A stretch of 64,000 nucleotides of DNA from Dehalococcoidia bacterium (GCA_028279505.1 JANQNP010000004.1:1-64000), one strand, 5' to 3'; shown: positions 35,540 to 44,776, counted from the stretch's first letter. Numbers and translations are program-made. The notes: generated by a model from the sequence alone, not told the origin.

Positions 35540-36946
35540 GTGACCAATCCCTACCGCTCGCTGCCCTCCGTCGACTCGCTGCTCGCCGACAGCCGCGTGA
35601 CCGCCCTCTCCGACGCGCACGGCCGCGAGGTGATCGCGAACCTCGCGCGCGAGGTGCTAGACGAGCAGCGCGAGGAGATCGGCCGCGGCAGCGAGATCGA
35701 AGACACCGTCGATCTGCTGATCGCGCGCAGCAGCGGCCTCGAGCCGAGCCTGGTCCGCGTCGTGAACGCCACCGGCGTCATCATCCACACCAACCTCGGT
35801 CGCGCCCCGCTCGCGCGGTCCGCGATCGACGCGATCCAGCGCACCACCCAGAGCTACGCCACGCTCGAGTTCGACGTCACCGAGGGCGTTCGCGGCTCTC
35901 GCCACCAGCACCTGGAGCCGCTGCTCTGCAGCGTCACCGGCGCCGAAGCCGCTCTCGTCGTGAACAACGGCGCGTCGGCGCTGTTGCTGGCGTTGGCGGC
36001 GCTCTGCGAGGACGGCGAAGTCGCGATCTCCCGAGGGCAGCTCGTCGAAATCGGCGGCGGCTTCCGGATCCCGGACGTGATGCGCCAGTCGGGCGCGCGA
36101 CTCATCGAGGTCGGGACCACCAACCGCACCTACGCTCGCGACTACGAGGCCGCGATCGGCGAGGAGACCACCGGCCTGCTGCGCGTGCACTCCTCGAACT
36201 TCGCACAGATCGGCTTCACGACGACCGCCTCGATCGACGAACTGGCGGAGCTGGCGCGCCGGCACGACCTCTCGCTGATCGACGACGTCGGAAGCGGCGC
36301 GCTGCTCGACACGCAACAGTACGGGCTCGCCCCCGAGCCGATGGTGCAGGAGTCGATCGCCGCCGGCAGCGACGTCGTGCTCTTCTCCGGCGACAAGCTG
36401 ATCGGCGGCCCGCAGGCCGGCATCGCCGTCGGGCGCCGCGAGGCCATCGAGGCCATGCGACGCCACCCGCTCGCGCGCGCCGTGCGGATCGACAAGGCCT
36501 CGATCGCCGCACTCGCCGCGACGCTCAAGCACTACGCGCTCGGCGACGCCGAGTCCGAGATCCCGATCTGGCGAATGATCGCCGAAGACGTCGACGACCT
36601 CGGTCGCCGCGCCCGCCGGTGGGCGCGCACCTGCTCCGCTCACGGCGAGACGCTCGAGGAGCGCTCAACCGTCGGCGGCGGCTCGCTCCCCGGCGAGGAG
36701 CTGCCAACCGTCGTCTGCGCGATCACCCCACCCGACCGCGACGCCGACGCGTTCGCGGCGGAGCTCCGAGCCCGGCCGACGCCGATCATCGCGCGCATCA
36801 AGGACGACCGCGTGCTGCTCGACCCGCGCACCGTCGACCCGCGCGAGGACGGCCACGTCGAACAGGCGCTGGCGGCGCTCTGCGGCTCGCAGCTACAGCC
36901 CCCACGCCCGCTCTCCCGGGACGGGACACCACCCTCTGGACGATAG
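35540..36946 (+). CDS. selA: L-seryl-tRNA(Sec) selenium transferase
   Basis: PLP enzyme that converts seryl-tRNA(Sec) to selenocysteinyl-tRNA(Sec). The 468-aa product (GTG at 35540) has the family N-terminal domain (NPYRSLPSVDSLL), RVVNATGVIIHTNLGRAPL, and the PLP-lysine segment VLFSGDKLIGGPQAGIA. A longer frame upstream runs into the aminotransferase promoter region and lacks homology. It implies a selenocysteine system, yet selB, selD and tRNA-Sec are not in the window. It overlaps the start of mutS2. Confidence 0.94.
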   Translation: MTNPYRSLPSVDSLLADSRVTALSDAHGREVIANLAREVLDEQREEIGRGSEIEDTVDLLIARSSGLEPSLVRVVNATGVIIHTNLGRAPLARSAIDAIQRTTQSYATLEFDVTEGVRGSRHQHLEPLLCSVTGAEAALVVNNGASALLLALAALCEDGEVAISRGQLVEIGGGFRIPDVMRQSGARLIEVGTTNRTYARDYEAAIGEETTGLLRVHSSNFAQIGFTTTASIDELAELARRHDLSLIDDVGSGALLDTQQYGLAPEPMVQESIAAGSDVVLFSGDKLIGGPQAGIAVGRREAIEAMRRHPLARAVRIDKASIAALAATLKHYALGDAESEIPIWRMIAEDVDDLGRRARRWARTCSAHGETLEERSTVGGGSLPGEELPTVVCAITPPDRDADAFAAELRARPTPIIARIKDDRVLLDPRTVDPREDGHVEQALAALCGSQLQPPRPLSRDGTPPSGR

Positions 36947-39347
36947 AACGCTCGAGGTCCTCGAATACCCGGCCGTCATCGATCGGCTGGTGCGGCTGAC
37001 CGCGTTCTCCGGCGGCCGGCTGGAGGCGCAGGCCCTGCGGCCGGTCGTCGATCGCGACGAGGTCATCCGACGGCAGCGCCTCACCGCCGAGGCGTTCCAC
37101 CTCGATCAGCTCGGCGTCGATGTCCCGCTCGGGGGCGCGCGCGACATCCGCGAGCAGGCCGAGGCGGCGGAGCTCGGCCAGGTCCTGACCGCCTCGGAGC
37201 TGCTGGACGTGGCGGACGCCTCGCGCGCAGCGGTCACGGTGCGGCGCGCGCTCGCTCGGCTCCAGGCCGAGGTGCCGATGCTGGCGACCATCGCCGCCGG
37301 CGTCGGCGAGCTAGACCCGCTCCGAGGGCTGATCGGCGCCGCGATCAGCTCCAACGGCGAGGTGCGCGACGACGCGAGCCCAGAGTTGCGCCAGATCCGC
37401 GCCGAGGTGCTGACCGCCCACGATCAGCTCCAGCAACGGATGCAGAGTCTCGCCGCGAGCCCGTCGCTGCGCCCCGCCCTGCAGGAGCCGATCGTCACCA
37501 TTCGCGATGGTCGTTATGTCCTCCCGGTGCGCTCGGAGGCGCGCGGCGCGGTGCCGGGCGTAGTGCACGACACCTCGGCATCAGGCCAGACGGTTTATGT
37601 CGAGCCGCTCGCGGTCGTCGACCTCGGGAACCGCTGGCGCGAGCTGCAGGTCCAGGAGCGGCGCGAGGTCGACCGCATCATCCGCGAGCTGTCGCAGTCC
37701 GTCGGCGACGCCCGCGCGGACCTCGTCGACGCGATCGAGCGCCTCGCCCAGATCGACCTCACGATCGCGAAGGGCCGCCTCGGCCGCGAGTTTGGCGCCG
37801 CCGACCTCCACCGCACCGGGCGCCAGACCTGGCTCGTCGAGGCCCCGGGTGAGCTGCGACTGAACGAGGCACGCCACCCCCTGCTCGGCCCCGACGTCGT
37901 GGCGAACACGATCGTCGTGGGCGGCGAACACCACGCGCTGCTGATCACCGGGCCCAACACCGGCGGCAAGACGGTCGCGCTGAAGACGGCGGGACTGCTG
38001 ACGCTGATGGCGCTCGCCGGCCTACCGGTGCCCGCGGACGCGGGCTCGACGGTGCCGGTGTTCGAGTCGGTGTTCGCGGATATCGGCGACGAGCAGTCGA
38101 TCGAGCAGTCGCTCTCGACCTTCTCGGGGCACATCACCTCGATCATCGGGGTCCTCGAGCGCGCCGGCGAATGGTCGCTGGTGCTGCTCGACGAGCTGGG
38201 CGCGGGAACCGATCCGACCGAGGGCGCGGCGCTCGCGGTGGCGATCGTCGACCGTCTGCTGGCAAGCGGCGCCTCGCTGATCGCTACGACGCACCACAGC
38301 GAGCTGAAGCTGTACGCGCACCGCACGCCGGACGTGGTAAACGCCTCGGTCGAGTTCGACCTCGAGTCGCTATCGCCGACCTACCGGCTGACCATCGGAT
38401 TGCCCGGGCAGTCGAACGCCCTGGCCATCGCGTCCAACCTCGGCATGCCCGACGACGTGATCGAGGCCGCGCGCACCGGCCTGTCCACCGAGGAGCGCGA
38501 GCTGGAGTCGATGCTCGCTGAGCTCCGCGCTCAGCTCGCAGCCGCGGAGGACCGCGCGGCGCGAGCGGCCGCCGACGCGGAGCGCGCCGAAACGCTCCGC
38601 CGCGAACGGGAGCAGGAGCTGAACCAGCTCGCGGCCGACTCGACGCGGATGCGGGAAGACGCCCGGATCCGCGTGCGCGACGAGCTGCGGGACGTGCGGC
38701 GCCTCCTCGACAAGAGCCGCCGCGAGATCGAGGCGGCGCGGCTCGCCCAGGCGGAGGCGGACTTCGAGCGGGCCGAGGCCGCGGGCGACAAACTACGCTC
38801 CGAGCCGGAACCCCAGCGGGAAGCGGAGCCAGAGCCAGCGAACGTGGTCAGTTTCGAGGCCCCGGTCGAGCACCAGGCCGAGGGTGCGGAGGTGATCGTC
38901 GTGCCCGGGGCGCGGGTATGGCTGCGCGGCATCGGCATCCCCGGCGAAGCGCTCTCCGACCCGGACGAGCGCGGCGAGTTCGACGTGCAGCTCGGCGCCC
39001 TGCGCACCCGCGTCCGCCTCGAGCAGGTCCAGTCGACCGGCGAACCACCCGCCGAGAACGAACGCGGCCGCCTGCGCGTCCCCGCCGCTCCGTGGTCGCC
39101 GTCCGAGATCGAGATACGCGGCCAGCGAATCGACGAGGCGGTGCCACACGTCGAGCAGTTCCTCGACGGCGCCGCCCGCTCGGGCCACGGTCGCGTCCGT
39201 GTCATCCATGGCCGCGGCACCGGCACGCTCCGCCGCGCCGTCCGCGAGCTGCTCGACCGGCACCCGCTCGTGACCGGCTACGCGACGGCCGAGCCCAAAG
39301 AGGGCGGCGAGGGCGTCACCGTCGCAACCCTCGCCACCACCCGCTAG
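36936..39347 (+). CDS. mutS2: Endonuclease MutS2
   Basis: DNA-binding ATPase with nuclease tail that limits recombination or rescues collided ribosomes. The ABC-type ATPase has Walker A GPNTGGKT (near residue 350) and Walker B LVLLDELGAGTDPTEGA; a coiled-coil region (~530-620) and a C-terminal Smr domain (VRVIHGRGTGTLRRAV) follow. The family N-terminus LDDRTLEVLEYPAVIDRL is in frame upstream of the first GTG (36990) with no ATG/GTG/TTG before it, so translation probably starts at CTG 36936, inside the last codons of selA. Confidence 0.93.
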   Translation: MDDRTLEVLEYPAVIDRLVRLTAFSGGRLEAQALRPVVDRDEVIRRQRLTAEAFHLDQLGVDVPLGGARDIREQAEAAELGQVLTASELLDVADASRAAVTVRRALARLQAEVPMLATIAAGVGELDPLRGLIGAAISSNGEVRDDASPELRQIRAEVLTAHDQLQQRMQSLAASPSLRPALQEPIVTIRDGRYVLPVRSEARGAVPGVVHDTSASGQTVYVEPLAVVDLGNRWRELQVQERREVDRIIRELSQSVGDARADLVDAIERLAQIDLTIAKGRLGREFGAADLHRTGRQTWLVEAPGELRLNEARHPLLGPDVVANTIVVGGEHHALLITGPNTGGKTVALKTAGLLTLMALAGLPVPADAGSTVPVFESVFADIGDEQSIEQSLSTFSGHITSIIGVLERAGEWSLVLLDELGAGTDPTEGAALAVAIVDRLLASGASLIATTHHSELKLYAHRTPDVVNASVEFDLESLSPTYRLTIGLPGQSNALAIASNLGMPDDVIEAARTGLSTEERELESMLAELRAQLAAAEDRAARAAADAERAETLRREREQELNQLAADSTRMREDARIRVRDELRDVRRLLDKSRREIEAARLAQAEADFERAEAAGDKLRSEPEPQREAEPEPANVVSFEAPVEHQAEGAEVIVVPGARVWLRGIGIPGEALSDPDERGEFDVQLGALRTRVRLEQVQSTGEPPAENERGRLRVPAAPWSPSEIEIRGQRIDEAVPHVEQFLDGAARSGHGRVRVIHGRGTGTLRRAVRELLDRHPLVTGYATAEPKEGGEGVTVATLATTR

Positions 39348-40711
39348 CGGTCACCGGTCGCAGCCACCGAGGCCATCGCGGCCGGGACCGGCTCCGGCGT
39401 CACCAGGACCAGCACGGCCGCGACGGCGTACGTGGCGACGAAGATCGTGAACGGCAGCTCGTAGTTGCCGCCCGCGTCGTACGCGACTCCGGCGAAGACC
39501 GGACCGCCCGCGCTGAACACGATCGTGAACGGCCGCCCGATGCTGCGCACCATGCCCAGCGTCATCCGCCCGAAGTAGTCCGCCCAGACCACCTCCTGCA
39601 CGGTGACCACGCCGCCGACCCCGACGCCGAAGAGGAAGATCGCCCCGTACATCGTCAGCAGCGACTCCGCGAGGAGGATCAGGACGATCCCGGCCCCGAG
39701 CGTCGCGAACTCGATCGCCGCCGCCACCTTCGAGTGCACACGCTCGACGAACAGTCCCCAGAAGGGCTTCGAGACGAGTCCGGCGAGACCGATCATCCCG
39801 AACCCGGCGGACGCCTCCCGCCGGCTGAAACCGCTGTCCGTCAGGTACGGGATCAGGTGCAGGAACAGCGCCATGAAGCCCAGGGTCCCGAGGCCGAACG
39901 TGAGCGTCAGCAACCACAGCGCCGGCGTCCGCATCGCCTCGCGGCGCGTCCACACCGCCGCGTCGAGCCGTCGCAATCGGGCTTCGCCGGCGGCATCGAG
40001 CCGCGGGCCCGCTCCGCCGTCGGGTTCAAGCCCGAAGTCCTCGGGGCGCCGCCGCATCACCCACCAGGACGGCGGGATCACGACCACCCAGATCGCGATC
40101 CCGATCGCCGCCCACGTCGCGCGCCAGCCGACCGCCTCGATCATCCAGCCTGCCACCGAGGGCAGGGCGAACGCAGTCACCGAGATCCCCATCGCCGCGA
40201 TCGCGATCGCTCGCCCGCGCCGGCGCACGAACCAGTTCGAGACCGCGACGTTCACCACCATCGCGCCCATGCCCGCCATCCCGACCGTCACGATGCCGGC
40301 CTGGATCGCGTAGTACTGCCACAACTCCTGGACCTGTCCCATCAGCACGTAGCCCAGGCCGGCGATCGCCGCGCCGGCGACCATCAGTTCGCGCCCGCCG
40401 TGGCGATCGAGGAAGCCACCGATGAAGAGCCCGAGCACCCCCATCCCGGCCGTCGACGCCGTCTGCCCCAGCGACAGCTGCGTGCGCGTCCAGCCCAGCT
40501 CCTCCTCCATCGGCGTCACGAAGATCCCGAGCGAGTACGCGCTGATCCCCGACGACATCGCGGCCGCGAGGAACGCAAGCGCGACGATGTACCAGCCGTA
40601 GAAGACCGGTCGCCCGAACAGCGACCGAGGTAGCGGCAGCCGTGGCGCCTCGGTGGGCGGAGCGGAGGGCGGGGTCGAACCCGCCGTCGGACGGGGCGGT
40701 GACGCGGCCAT
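39344..40711 (-). CDS. Major facilitator superfamily transporter
   Basis: A 455-aa membrane protein with twelve predicted helices. The N-terminal half contains RPVFYGWYIVALAF, which is typical of the oxalate/formate and monocarboxylate (MCT/OFA) group, and the loop GGFLDRHGGRELMV corresponds to the MFS motif between helices 2 and 3. The substrate is not predictable; organic acids are likely for this group. Its stop codon overlaps the end of the convergent mutS2 by 4 bases, so no terminator space exists between them. Confidence 0.85.
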   Translation of the reverse strand: MAASPPRPTAGSTPPSAPPTEAPRLPLPRSLFGRPVFYGWYIVALAFLAAAMSSGISAYSLGIFVTPMEEELGWTRTQLSLGQTASTAGMGVLGLFIGGFLDRHGGRELMVAGAAIAGLGYVLMGQVQELWQYYAIQAGIVTVGMAGMGAMVVNVAVSNWFVRRRGRAIAIAAMGISVTAFALPSVAGWMIEAVGWRATWAAIGIAIWVVVIPPSWWVMRRRPEDFGLEPDGGAGPRLDAAGEARLRRLDAAVWTRREAMRTPALWLLTLTFGLGTLGFMALFLHLIPYLTDSGFSRREASAGFGMIGLAGLVSKPFWGLFVERVHSKVAAAIEFATLGAGIVLILLAESLLTMYGAIFLFGVGVGGVVTVQEVVWADYFGRMTLGMVRSIGRPFTIVFSAGGPVFAGVAYDAGGNYELPFTIFVATYAVAAVLVLVTPEPVPAAMASVAATGDR

Positions 40712-40864
40712 GACGTTCCCGCTTCACTTACGAACGCCCGCACTATAGGCCACCGGCAATCTGGCAACGGCCACCCGATCGCGAACGCAGGCTCCGCTGG
40801 CCAGCAGCGCCGGAGCGACTAGACTCGCCGCGGCCGAAACCTGTGCCTACTGAACGGACAACTG

Positions 40865-41443
40865 ATGCAGCCGATCACCGATGTCGCCGAGCTGTTCCGG
40901 CACCAGCGTGCGGTGCGCGCGTTCTCCGACCGCGAGGTTGACCAGGCAACCATCGAGGAGCTGCTCACCGCCGCGACACACGGGCCCTCGGGCTCGAACA
41001 GTCAGCCGTGGCGCTTCATCGTCGTGCGAGATGCGGCGGTGAAGGCGCAGCTCAGCGAGGTCTACGAGACCGCGTTCGGCGAGGCGTACGCCACTCGCGC
41101 GCCGGCCCGCGCGGCCGACCGCCAGCCGTGGACCGAGGTACCGGTGCTGATCGTGGCGTGCGTCCAGGTCCCGGCGAGCACCGGCCGCTCCGGCATCCAG
41201 ACCGGCGCGTCGATCTACCCGGCCTGTCAGAACCTGATGCTGGCGGCGCGAGCGCGCGGTCTCGGCAGCGTGCTCACGACGCTGCACCGCGTGAAGCGAG
41301 CGGAGATCCACGAGATCCTCGGCATCCCTGACGGTTGGGACTCGGCGGCGATCATCCCGTTGGGCTGGCCGGATCGGTCCTACGGGCCGAACCGGCGCCC
41401 CCCGGTCTCCGAGGTAATGATGCTCGACCGGTGGTCCGAGTAG
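40865..41443 (+). CDS. Nitroreductase-family flavoprotein
   Basis: A 192-aa FMN-dependent oxidoreductase. The conserved FMN-binding N-terminus is RHQRAVRAFSDREVDQ, then THGPSGSNSQPWRFIVV, and the C-terminal part has AARARGLGSVLTTL. These enzymes reduce nitro groups, quinones or related substrates with NAD(P)H. The length is typical for the single-domain family. It is 41 bases before the TauE/SafE gene on the same strand and may be cotranscribed. The physiological substrate is unknown. Confidence 0.88.
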   Translation: MQPITDVAELFRHQRAVRAFSDREVDQATIEELLTAATHGPSGSNSQPWRFIVVRDAAVKAQLSEVYETAFGEAYATRAPARAADRQPWTEVPVLIVACVQVPASTGRSGIQTGASIYPACQNLMLAARARGLGSVLTTLHRVKRAEIHEILGIPDGWDSAAIIPLGWPDRSYGPNRRPPVSEVMMLDRWSE

Positions 41444-41483
41444 CCGCCTCCCCACCGTCGGTCGTCGGACCTCGGCGGTCGCA

Positions 41484-42227
41484 TTGAGCGCGGAGCTGGC
41501 GGTCGTCGTCGTCCTCGCGTTCATCGCAGTCGCCGTCCAGGCATCCATCGGCTTCGGATCGGGGCTGATCTTCGTGCCCGCGGCGACGCTCGTCGTCGGG
41601 CCCGAGCCTGCGGTGGCGATGATGCTCGTTGGCATTCCCGCGGTGGCCGCGTCGCTCTACCTCGTCGACCGGCAACGGACGCCGATCCTCGACGCCGCGC
41701 CCGCGGCGCTCCTGAGTCTGCTCAGCGTGCCTGCCGGCGTCTGGCTGCTGACGCAGTCGGACGAGGACGTGCTGCGGCTGCTCGTGGGCCTGGCAGTCCT
41801 CGGCTCGGTGCTGGTGAACGTCATGAGTCGCGGGCAGGAGCAGGTGCGGGCACCCGACCTGCCTCGAGTGGTGGCTGCGGGCCTGGCGTCCGGGCTGATG
41901 CGCGGCAGCACAAGCATGGGTGGACCGGCGCTGGTGCTCTACTTCCACTGGCTCGGCGGGGGCGCGGCGCGGTTCCGGACGCGGATGTTCTCGTACGGCG
42001 CGATCTCCGGCGCTCCGAGCATCGCGATCGCCGCCGCCGCGGGCGTGTTCAATGCCGACACGATGCCCGTCGTGCTCTGGGGCTTGCTGGGCGCGGCGTT
42101 CGGCGTGCTGGCGGGCGTGCGGCTGCGCCCATGGATCAGCGACGCACGCCTGCGCGGGATGTCGATGGCGCTGCTGGCCGCGACGAGCCTGCTGGCGATC
42201 GCGACGGCAGGCTCGGCGCTCCTCTAG
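41484..42227 (+). CDS. TauE/SafE-family membrane transporter
   Basis: A 247-aa protein with about eight membrane helices. The family repeats are seen as QASIGFGSGLIFVPAATLV near the N-terminus and SGLMRGSTSMGGPALVLYF in the second half. Members export sulfite, sulfoacetate or other anions. The start is TTG at 41484, chosen because the helix 1 motif starts immediately after it. The gene ends with a 4-base overlap with the convergent phosphatase. Confidence 0.87.
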   Translation: MSAELAVVVVLAFIAVAVQASIGFGSGLIFVPAATLVVGPEPAVAMMLVGIPAVAASLYLVDRQRTPILDAAPAALLSLLSVPAGVWLLTQSDEDVLRLLVGLAVLGSVLVNVMSRGQEQVRAPDLPRVVAAGLASGLMRGSTSMGGPALVLYFHWLGGGAARFRTRMFSYGAISGAPSIAIAAAAGVFNADTMPVVLWGLLGAAFGVLAGVRLRPWISDARLRGMSMALLAATSLLAIATAGSALL

Positions 42228-42829
42228 TCGGGCGGGAGCGCCTCGAGGTGGCACACGTCGTTGACGACGACGATCTCGTCGCGACCGGCGCGGTGAGCCA
42301 TCACGGTGAGCGAGCAGTTCGCGATGCGGGTCCGCGGCGACGCATGCGCGGGCAACTCGAGGAGATGCCCCAGCGCCTGGATGATCGTGCCGCCGTGGCA
42401 CGCGACGACCGCGACGTCCTCGCGGTGGCGCGCTCGCAGCTCATCGATCGCCGATCCGATACGCGCACGGAACGCCGGATGGCCCTCCTCGCCGGGCACG
42501 ACACCGCGCCCCCAGTCGTCGGGCGTGAGGTTCCACCGCTCGACCATCTCCGGCCAGGCGAGGCCCTCCGCCTCGCCGTAGCGGTACTCGTCGAGGTCGG
42601 CGATCCGCTCCACCTCGATCGAGTGGTGCGCGGCGACAGCCGCGCCCGTGTTCGCCGCGCGGCGCAGCGTGCTGGCGTAGACGGCCGCGACCGGCTCGCT
42701 GGCGAGGCGCGCGCCAACGAGTCGGGCCTGCTCCCGCCCCCGGTCGGTCAGGTCGAGATCGAGCGACCCGGTGATCACGCCGCGGGCGTTGCCCTCGGAC
42801 TGGCCGTGGCGGACGAAGATGAGAGTCAT
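42224..42829 (-). CDS. Histidine phosphatase family protein
   Basis: A 201-aa phosphohistidine-type phosphatase. It has the catalytic MTLIFVRHGQSEGN at the very N-terminus (His9), the second arginine block ASTLRRAANTG, and the C-terminal VACHGGTI. These match cofactor-dependent phosphoglycerate mutase-like and alpha-ribazole phosphatase-like enzymes. I chose the ATG at 42829, with GGGGG before it; a longer frame overlaps the Nudix gene. It lies 7 bases downstream of the Nudix gene, so the two are probably cotranscribed. Substrate unknown. Confidence 0.88.
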   Translation of the reverse strand: MTLIFVRHGQSEGNARGVITGSLDLDLTDRGREQARLVGARLASEPVAAVYASTLRRAANTGAAVAAHHSIEVERIADLDEYRYGEAEGLAWPEMVERWNLTPDDWGRGVVPGEEGHPAFRARIGSAIDELRARHREDVAVVACHGGTIIQALGHLLELPAHASPRTRIANCSLTVMAHRAGRDEIVVVNDVCHLEALPPD

Positions 42830-42836
42830 GCGCCCC

Positions 42837-43475
42837 CTACCCCGAACTCGGCGCGCCGGAGTTCTGTGCCCCAGCGTTCGGTGCTCCTGCCTCTGCATGG
42901 GCAGCCGCCGTGGGGTCGAGGAGCCCGAGGAACTGACCGAGCATCCGCGCCGTGGCGCCCCAGATCACGCTGTCTTCGAAGCCATAGGCGGGCGTCGATT
43001 CGGTGATCCCGTCGCGCTCCGCGACCTTCCAGATCCGCGCCTCCTCGGACAGCAGATGCTCGACCGGCACGTGGAGCAGCTCCCGCACCTCGCGCTTCGC
43101 CTCGACGAACGTGAGCGCGGCGTCGGCAGGCGCGGCGCCGACATACGGGCGGATCAGGTAGTTGGATCCATACGTGGCTGTGTCGTCGAGCTGTCCGTAG
43201 ACCTCCACGAGGTCCGGCGGAACGCCGATCTCCTCGTGGGTCTCGCGGAGCGCGGTGTGAAGCAGCGTCGCATCCTCGGGGTCGCGTGCGCCCCCGGGGA
43301 AGCTGATCTCACCCTTGTGGTGGCGCACACCCTGCGTGCGCTGCTGGAACACGATGTGATCGGCGCCCTCGAGGTGGTGGAGCAGGAGGAGGACCCCGGC
43401 GGGCCGGCGATCCTCGATCGAGAGTTCGCGTGGCTGGAAGTCCGCCATCACCCGGCGAGCGCGGTCCCGAACCAT
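42837..43475 (-). CDS. Nudix hydrolase, probable CoA pyrophosphatase (NudL-like)
   Basis: A 212-aa Nudix protein of the NudL/CoA-diphosphatase group. It has RTQGVRHHKGEISFPGGA followed by the Nudix box (G...ALRETHEEIG), the arrangement characteristic of enzymes that split CoA into phosphopantetheine and ADP. The C-terminus is an Ala/Gly/Ser-rich tail of about 20 residues that looks disordered. It is followed closely by the histidine phosphatase gene. The specificity is inferred from the signature. Confidence 0.85.
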   Translation of the reverse strand: MVRDRARRVMADFQPRELSIEDRRPAGVLLLLHHLEGADHIVFQQRTQGVRHHKGEISFPGGARDPEDATLLHTALRETHEEIGVPPDLVEVYGQLDDTATYGSNYLIRPYVGAAPADAALTFVEAKREVRELLHVPVEHLLSEEARIWKVAERDGITESTPAYGFEDSVIWGATARMLGQFLGLLDPTAAAHAEAGAPNAGAQNSGAPSSG

Positions 43476-43522
43476 GAACTCCCCACGGCGCGTACCCGAT
43501 CCGCCCCTTGTGGCGGTCGATC

Positions 43523-43599
43523 TGGTGGGCCCGCCAGGATTCGAACCTGGGACCGATCGGTTATGAGCCGACTGCTCTAGGCCGCTGAGCTACAGGCCC
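43523..43599 (-). tRNA. tRNA with CAT anticodon (elongator Met or Ile2)
   Basis: The minus-strand sequence folds as a cloverleaf. The acceptor stem GGGCCTG pairs with CGGGCCC (one T-G wobble). A D arm closed by GCTC/GAGC follows, then an anticodon stem GTCGG/CCGAT with loop CTCATAA (anticodon CAT, 43563-43565), and a T arm CCAGG-TTCGAAT-CCTGG. The discriminator is A and CCA is encoded. The paired G1-C72 excludes the initiator tRNA. A -10-like TATACT lies upstream at 43647-43652. Confidence 0.92.
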
Positions 43600-43676
43600 C
43601 TCCGGCAGGCCGATCGGTTCCCCGAGGCGATGCCGTCAGTCTCCCGAGTATATGGCCCGGGCCGTCCGGAGTCGGG

Positions 43677-44075
43677 TCAGGCGGCCTGCAGCGCCGGCTG
43701 ATCGTCGTCGAAGAGCGACATCAGCACGCTGCGCCAGCCGTTGAGGTCGCCCGGCTTCTGGAAGGTGCTGTGTGCGCCGGCGGCGTGGCAGATGACGCGG
43801 TCCTCGGGCGTGACGAACGCTGACATCACAACGACCTCGACGTCCGCACGGGCACGGCGGAGGGGCCGAATGATCTCCCGCGCATCGCGCGAGCCGAGCC
43901 GGCGGTCGAGCAGAACCAGCGCGCCGAAAGGCGCGAGCTCCGCAAGGGCGTCGCCGTCCTCGGGACCAAGCGCGAGCACGGACGACTCCGGCGCAACGAC
44001 GCCGAGGAGGTGCGCGACGAGGTCGCGGTGGGCGTCGTCGTCATCGACAACGACGATCGGCGCGCCGCGGTTCAC
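43677..44075 (-). CDS. Single-domain response regulator
   Basis: A 132-aa receiver-only protein. The acidic pocket is VVVDDDD (residues 8-14), the phosphoryl acceptor is Asp57 in LVLLDRRLG, and Ser85 and Lys107 (FQKPG) complete the active site. There is no output domain, so it would work by protein contact or phosphotransfer. The GTG start overlaps the kinase gene stop (GTGA), so it is coupled to the kinase upstream. Receiver function seems intact while the kinase looks degenerate. Confidence 0.85.
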   Translation of the reverse strand: MNRGAPIVVVDDDDAHRDLVAHLLGVVAPESSVLALGPEDGDALAELAPFGALVLLDRRLGSRDAREIIRPLRRARADVEVVVMSAFVTPEDRVICHAAGAHSTFQKPGDLNGWRSVLMSLFDDDQPALQAA

Positions 44076-44683
44076 GAGGGCGACCCCGACAGCGGCAGCC
44101 GCAGGATGACGTGCGACTCGACAACCTCCATCGCGCCGCCATGTCGGTCGAGCGCAATCTCGAGGCAGGCCAACGCCTCCACGGGGCCGCCGGCGTAGGT
44201 GTGCAGCGAACCGGCCAGCGCCGTGAGCGGCGACGGGCCGATGTCGCCCACGTCCGCGAGCGGCCAGCGGATCAGGGCGGATCCGCCCTCGATCGCCGCG
44301 ACCGCGCCGTCAGGAATGGCGGCCCGGAGCTCCTCGGACGTGGACTCGTCGAGGGTGACAGTGGCGTCCGGCGCGGCGCCAGGGCAGAGCTTGGCGACGC
44401 CCACCTCGAGCGGCTCGGCGGTGCGGCGCGAGGCGCGCGAAAGCGCGTTCATCGCGGCAAGCATCCGCTCGAGGTCGTCGCAGGCGGCCTTGAGTCCGCC
44501 GATCGCCTCGTCGGCGCCGGCGACCTCGACATCCGCAAGCGTGTGCTCGAGCAGCTGCGCGCTGAGCGAGACCGTCAGCAGCGGCGAGCGAAGGTCGTGA
44601 GAGACCGCATAGAAGAGCGAATCGAGCAGCTGCGGCGCTGCGTCCGCGTAGGCACTGCCCCCGCGCGAGACCTCGGTGGTCAT
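44072..44683 (-). CDS. Small histidine kinase-like protein, degenerate ATPase part
   Basis: A 203-aa protein with a clear HisKA dimerisation helix, YAVSHDLRSPLLTVSLSAQLL (His29 phosphoacceptor). The rest is only ~130 residues. The end (LEIALDRHGGAMEVVE...VILRLPL) resembles the last part of a HATPase domain, but the N box and D-x-G-x-G ATP motifs are not recognisable. No sensor or membrane segment precedes the H box. It may bind partners or accept phosphate from another kinase; catalysis is doubtful. It is coupled to the response regulator. Confidence 0.78.
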   Translation of the reverse strand: MTTEVSRGGSAYADAAPQLLDSLFYAVSHDLRSPLLTVSLSAQLLEHTLADVEVAGADEAIGGLKAACDDLERMLAAMNALSRASRRTAEPLEVGVAKLCPGAAPDATVTLDESTSEELRAAIPDGAVAAIEGGSALIRWPLADVGDIGPSPLTALAGSLHTYAGGPVEALACLEIALDRHGGAMEVVESHVILRLPLSGSPS

Positions 44684-44776
44684 GGTTCGCCGCCCGCTTC
44701 CTGCGTGTTCCGCCGCCCTCGATGATTGCGTGCGCCCGACCGGCCGCGCAACCGGGGGTTGCCCCCTACTCGAGCG

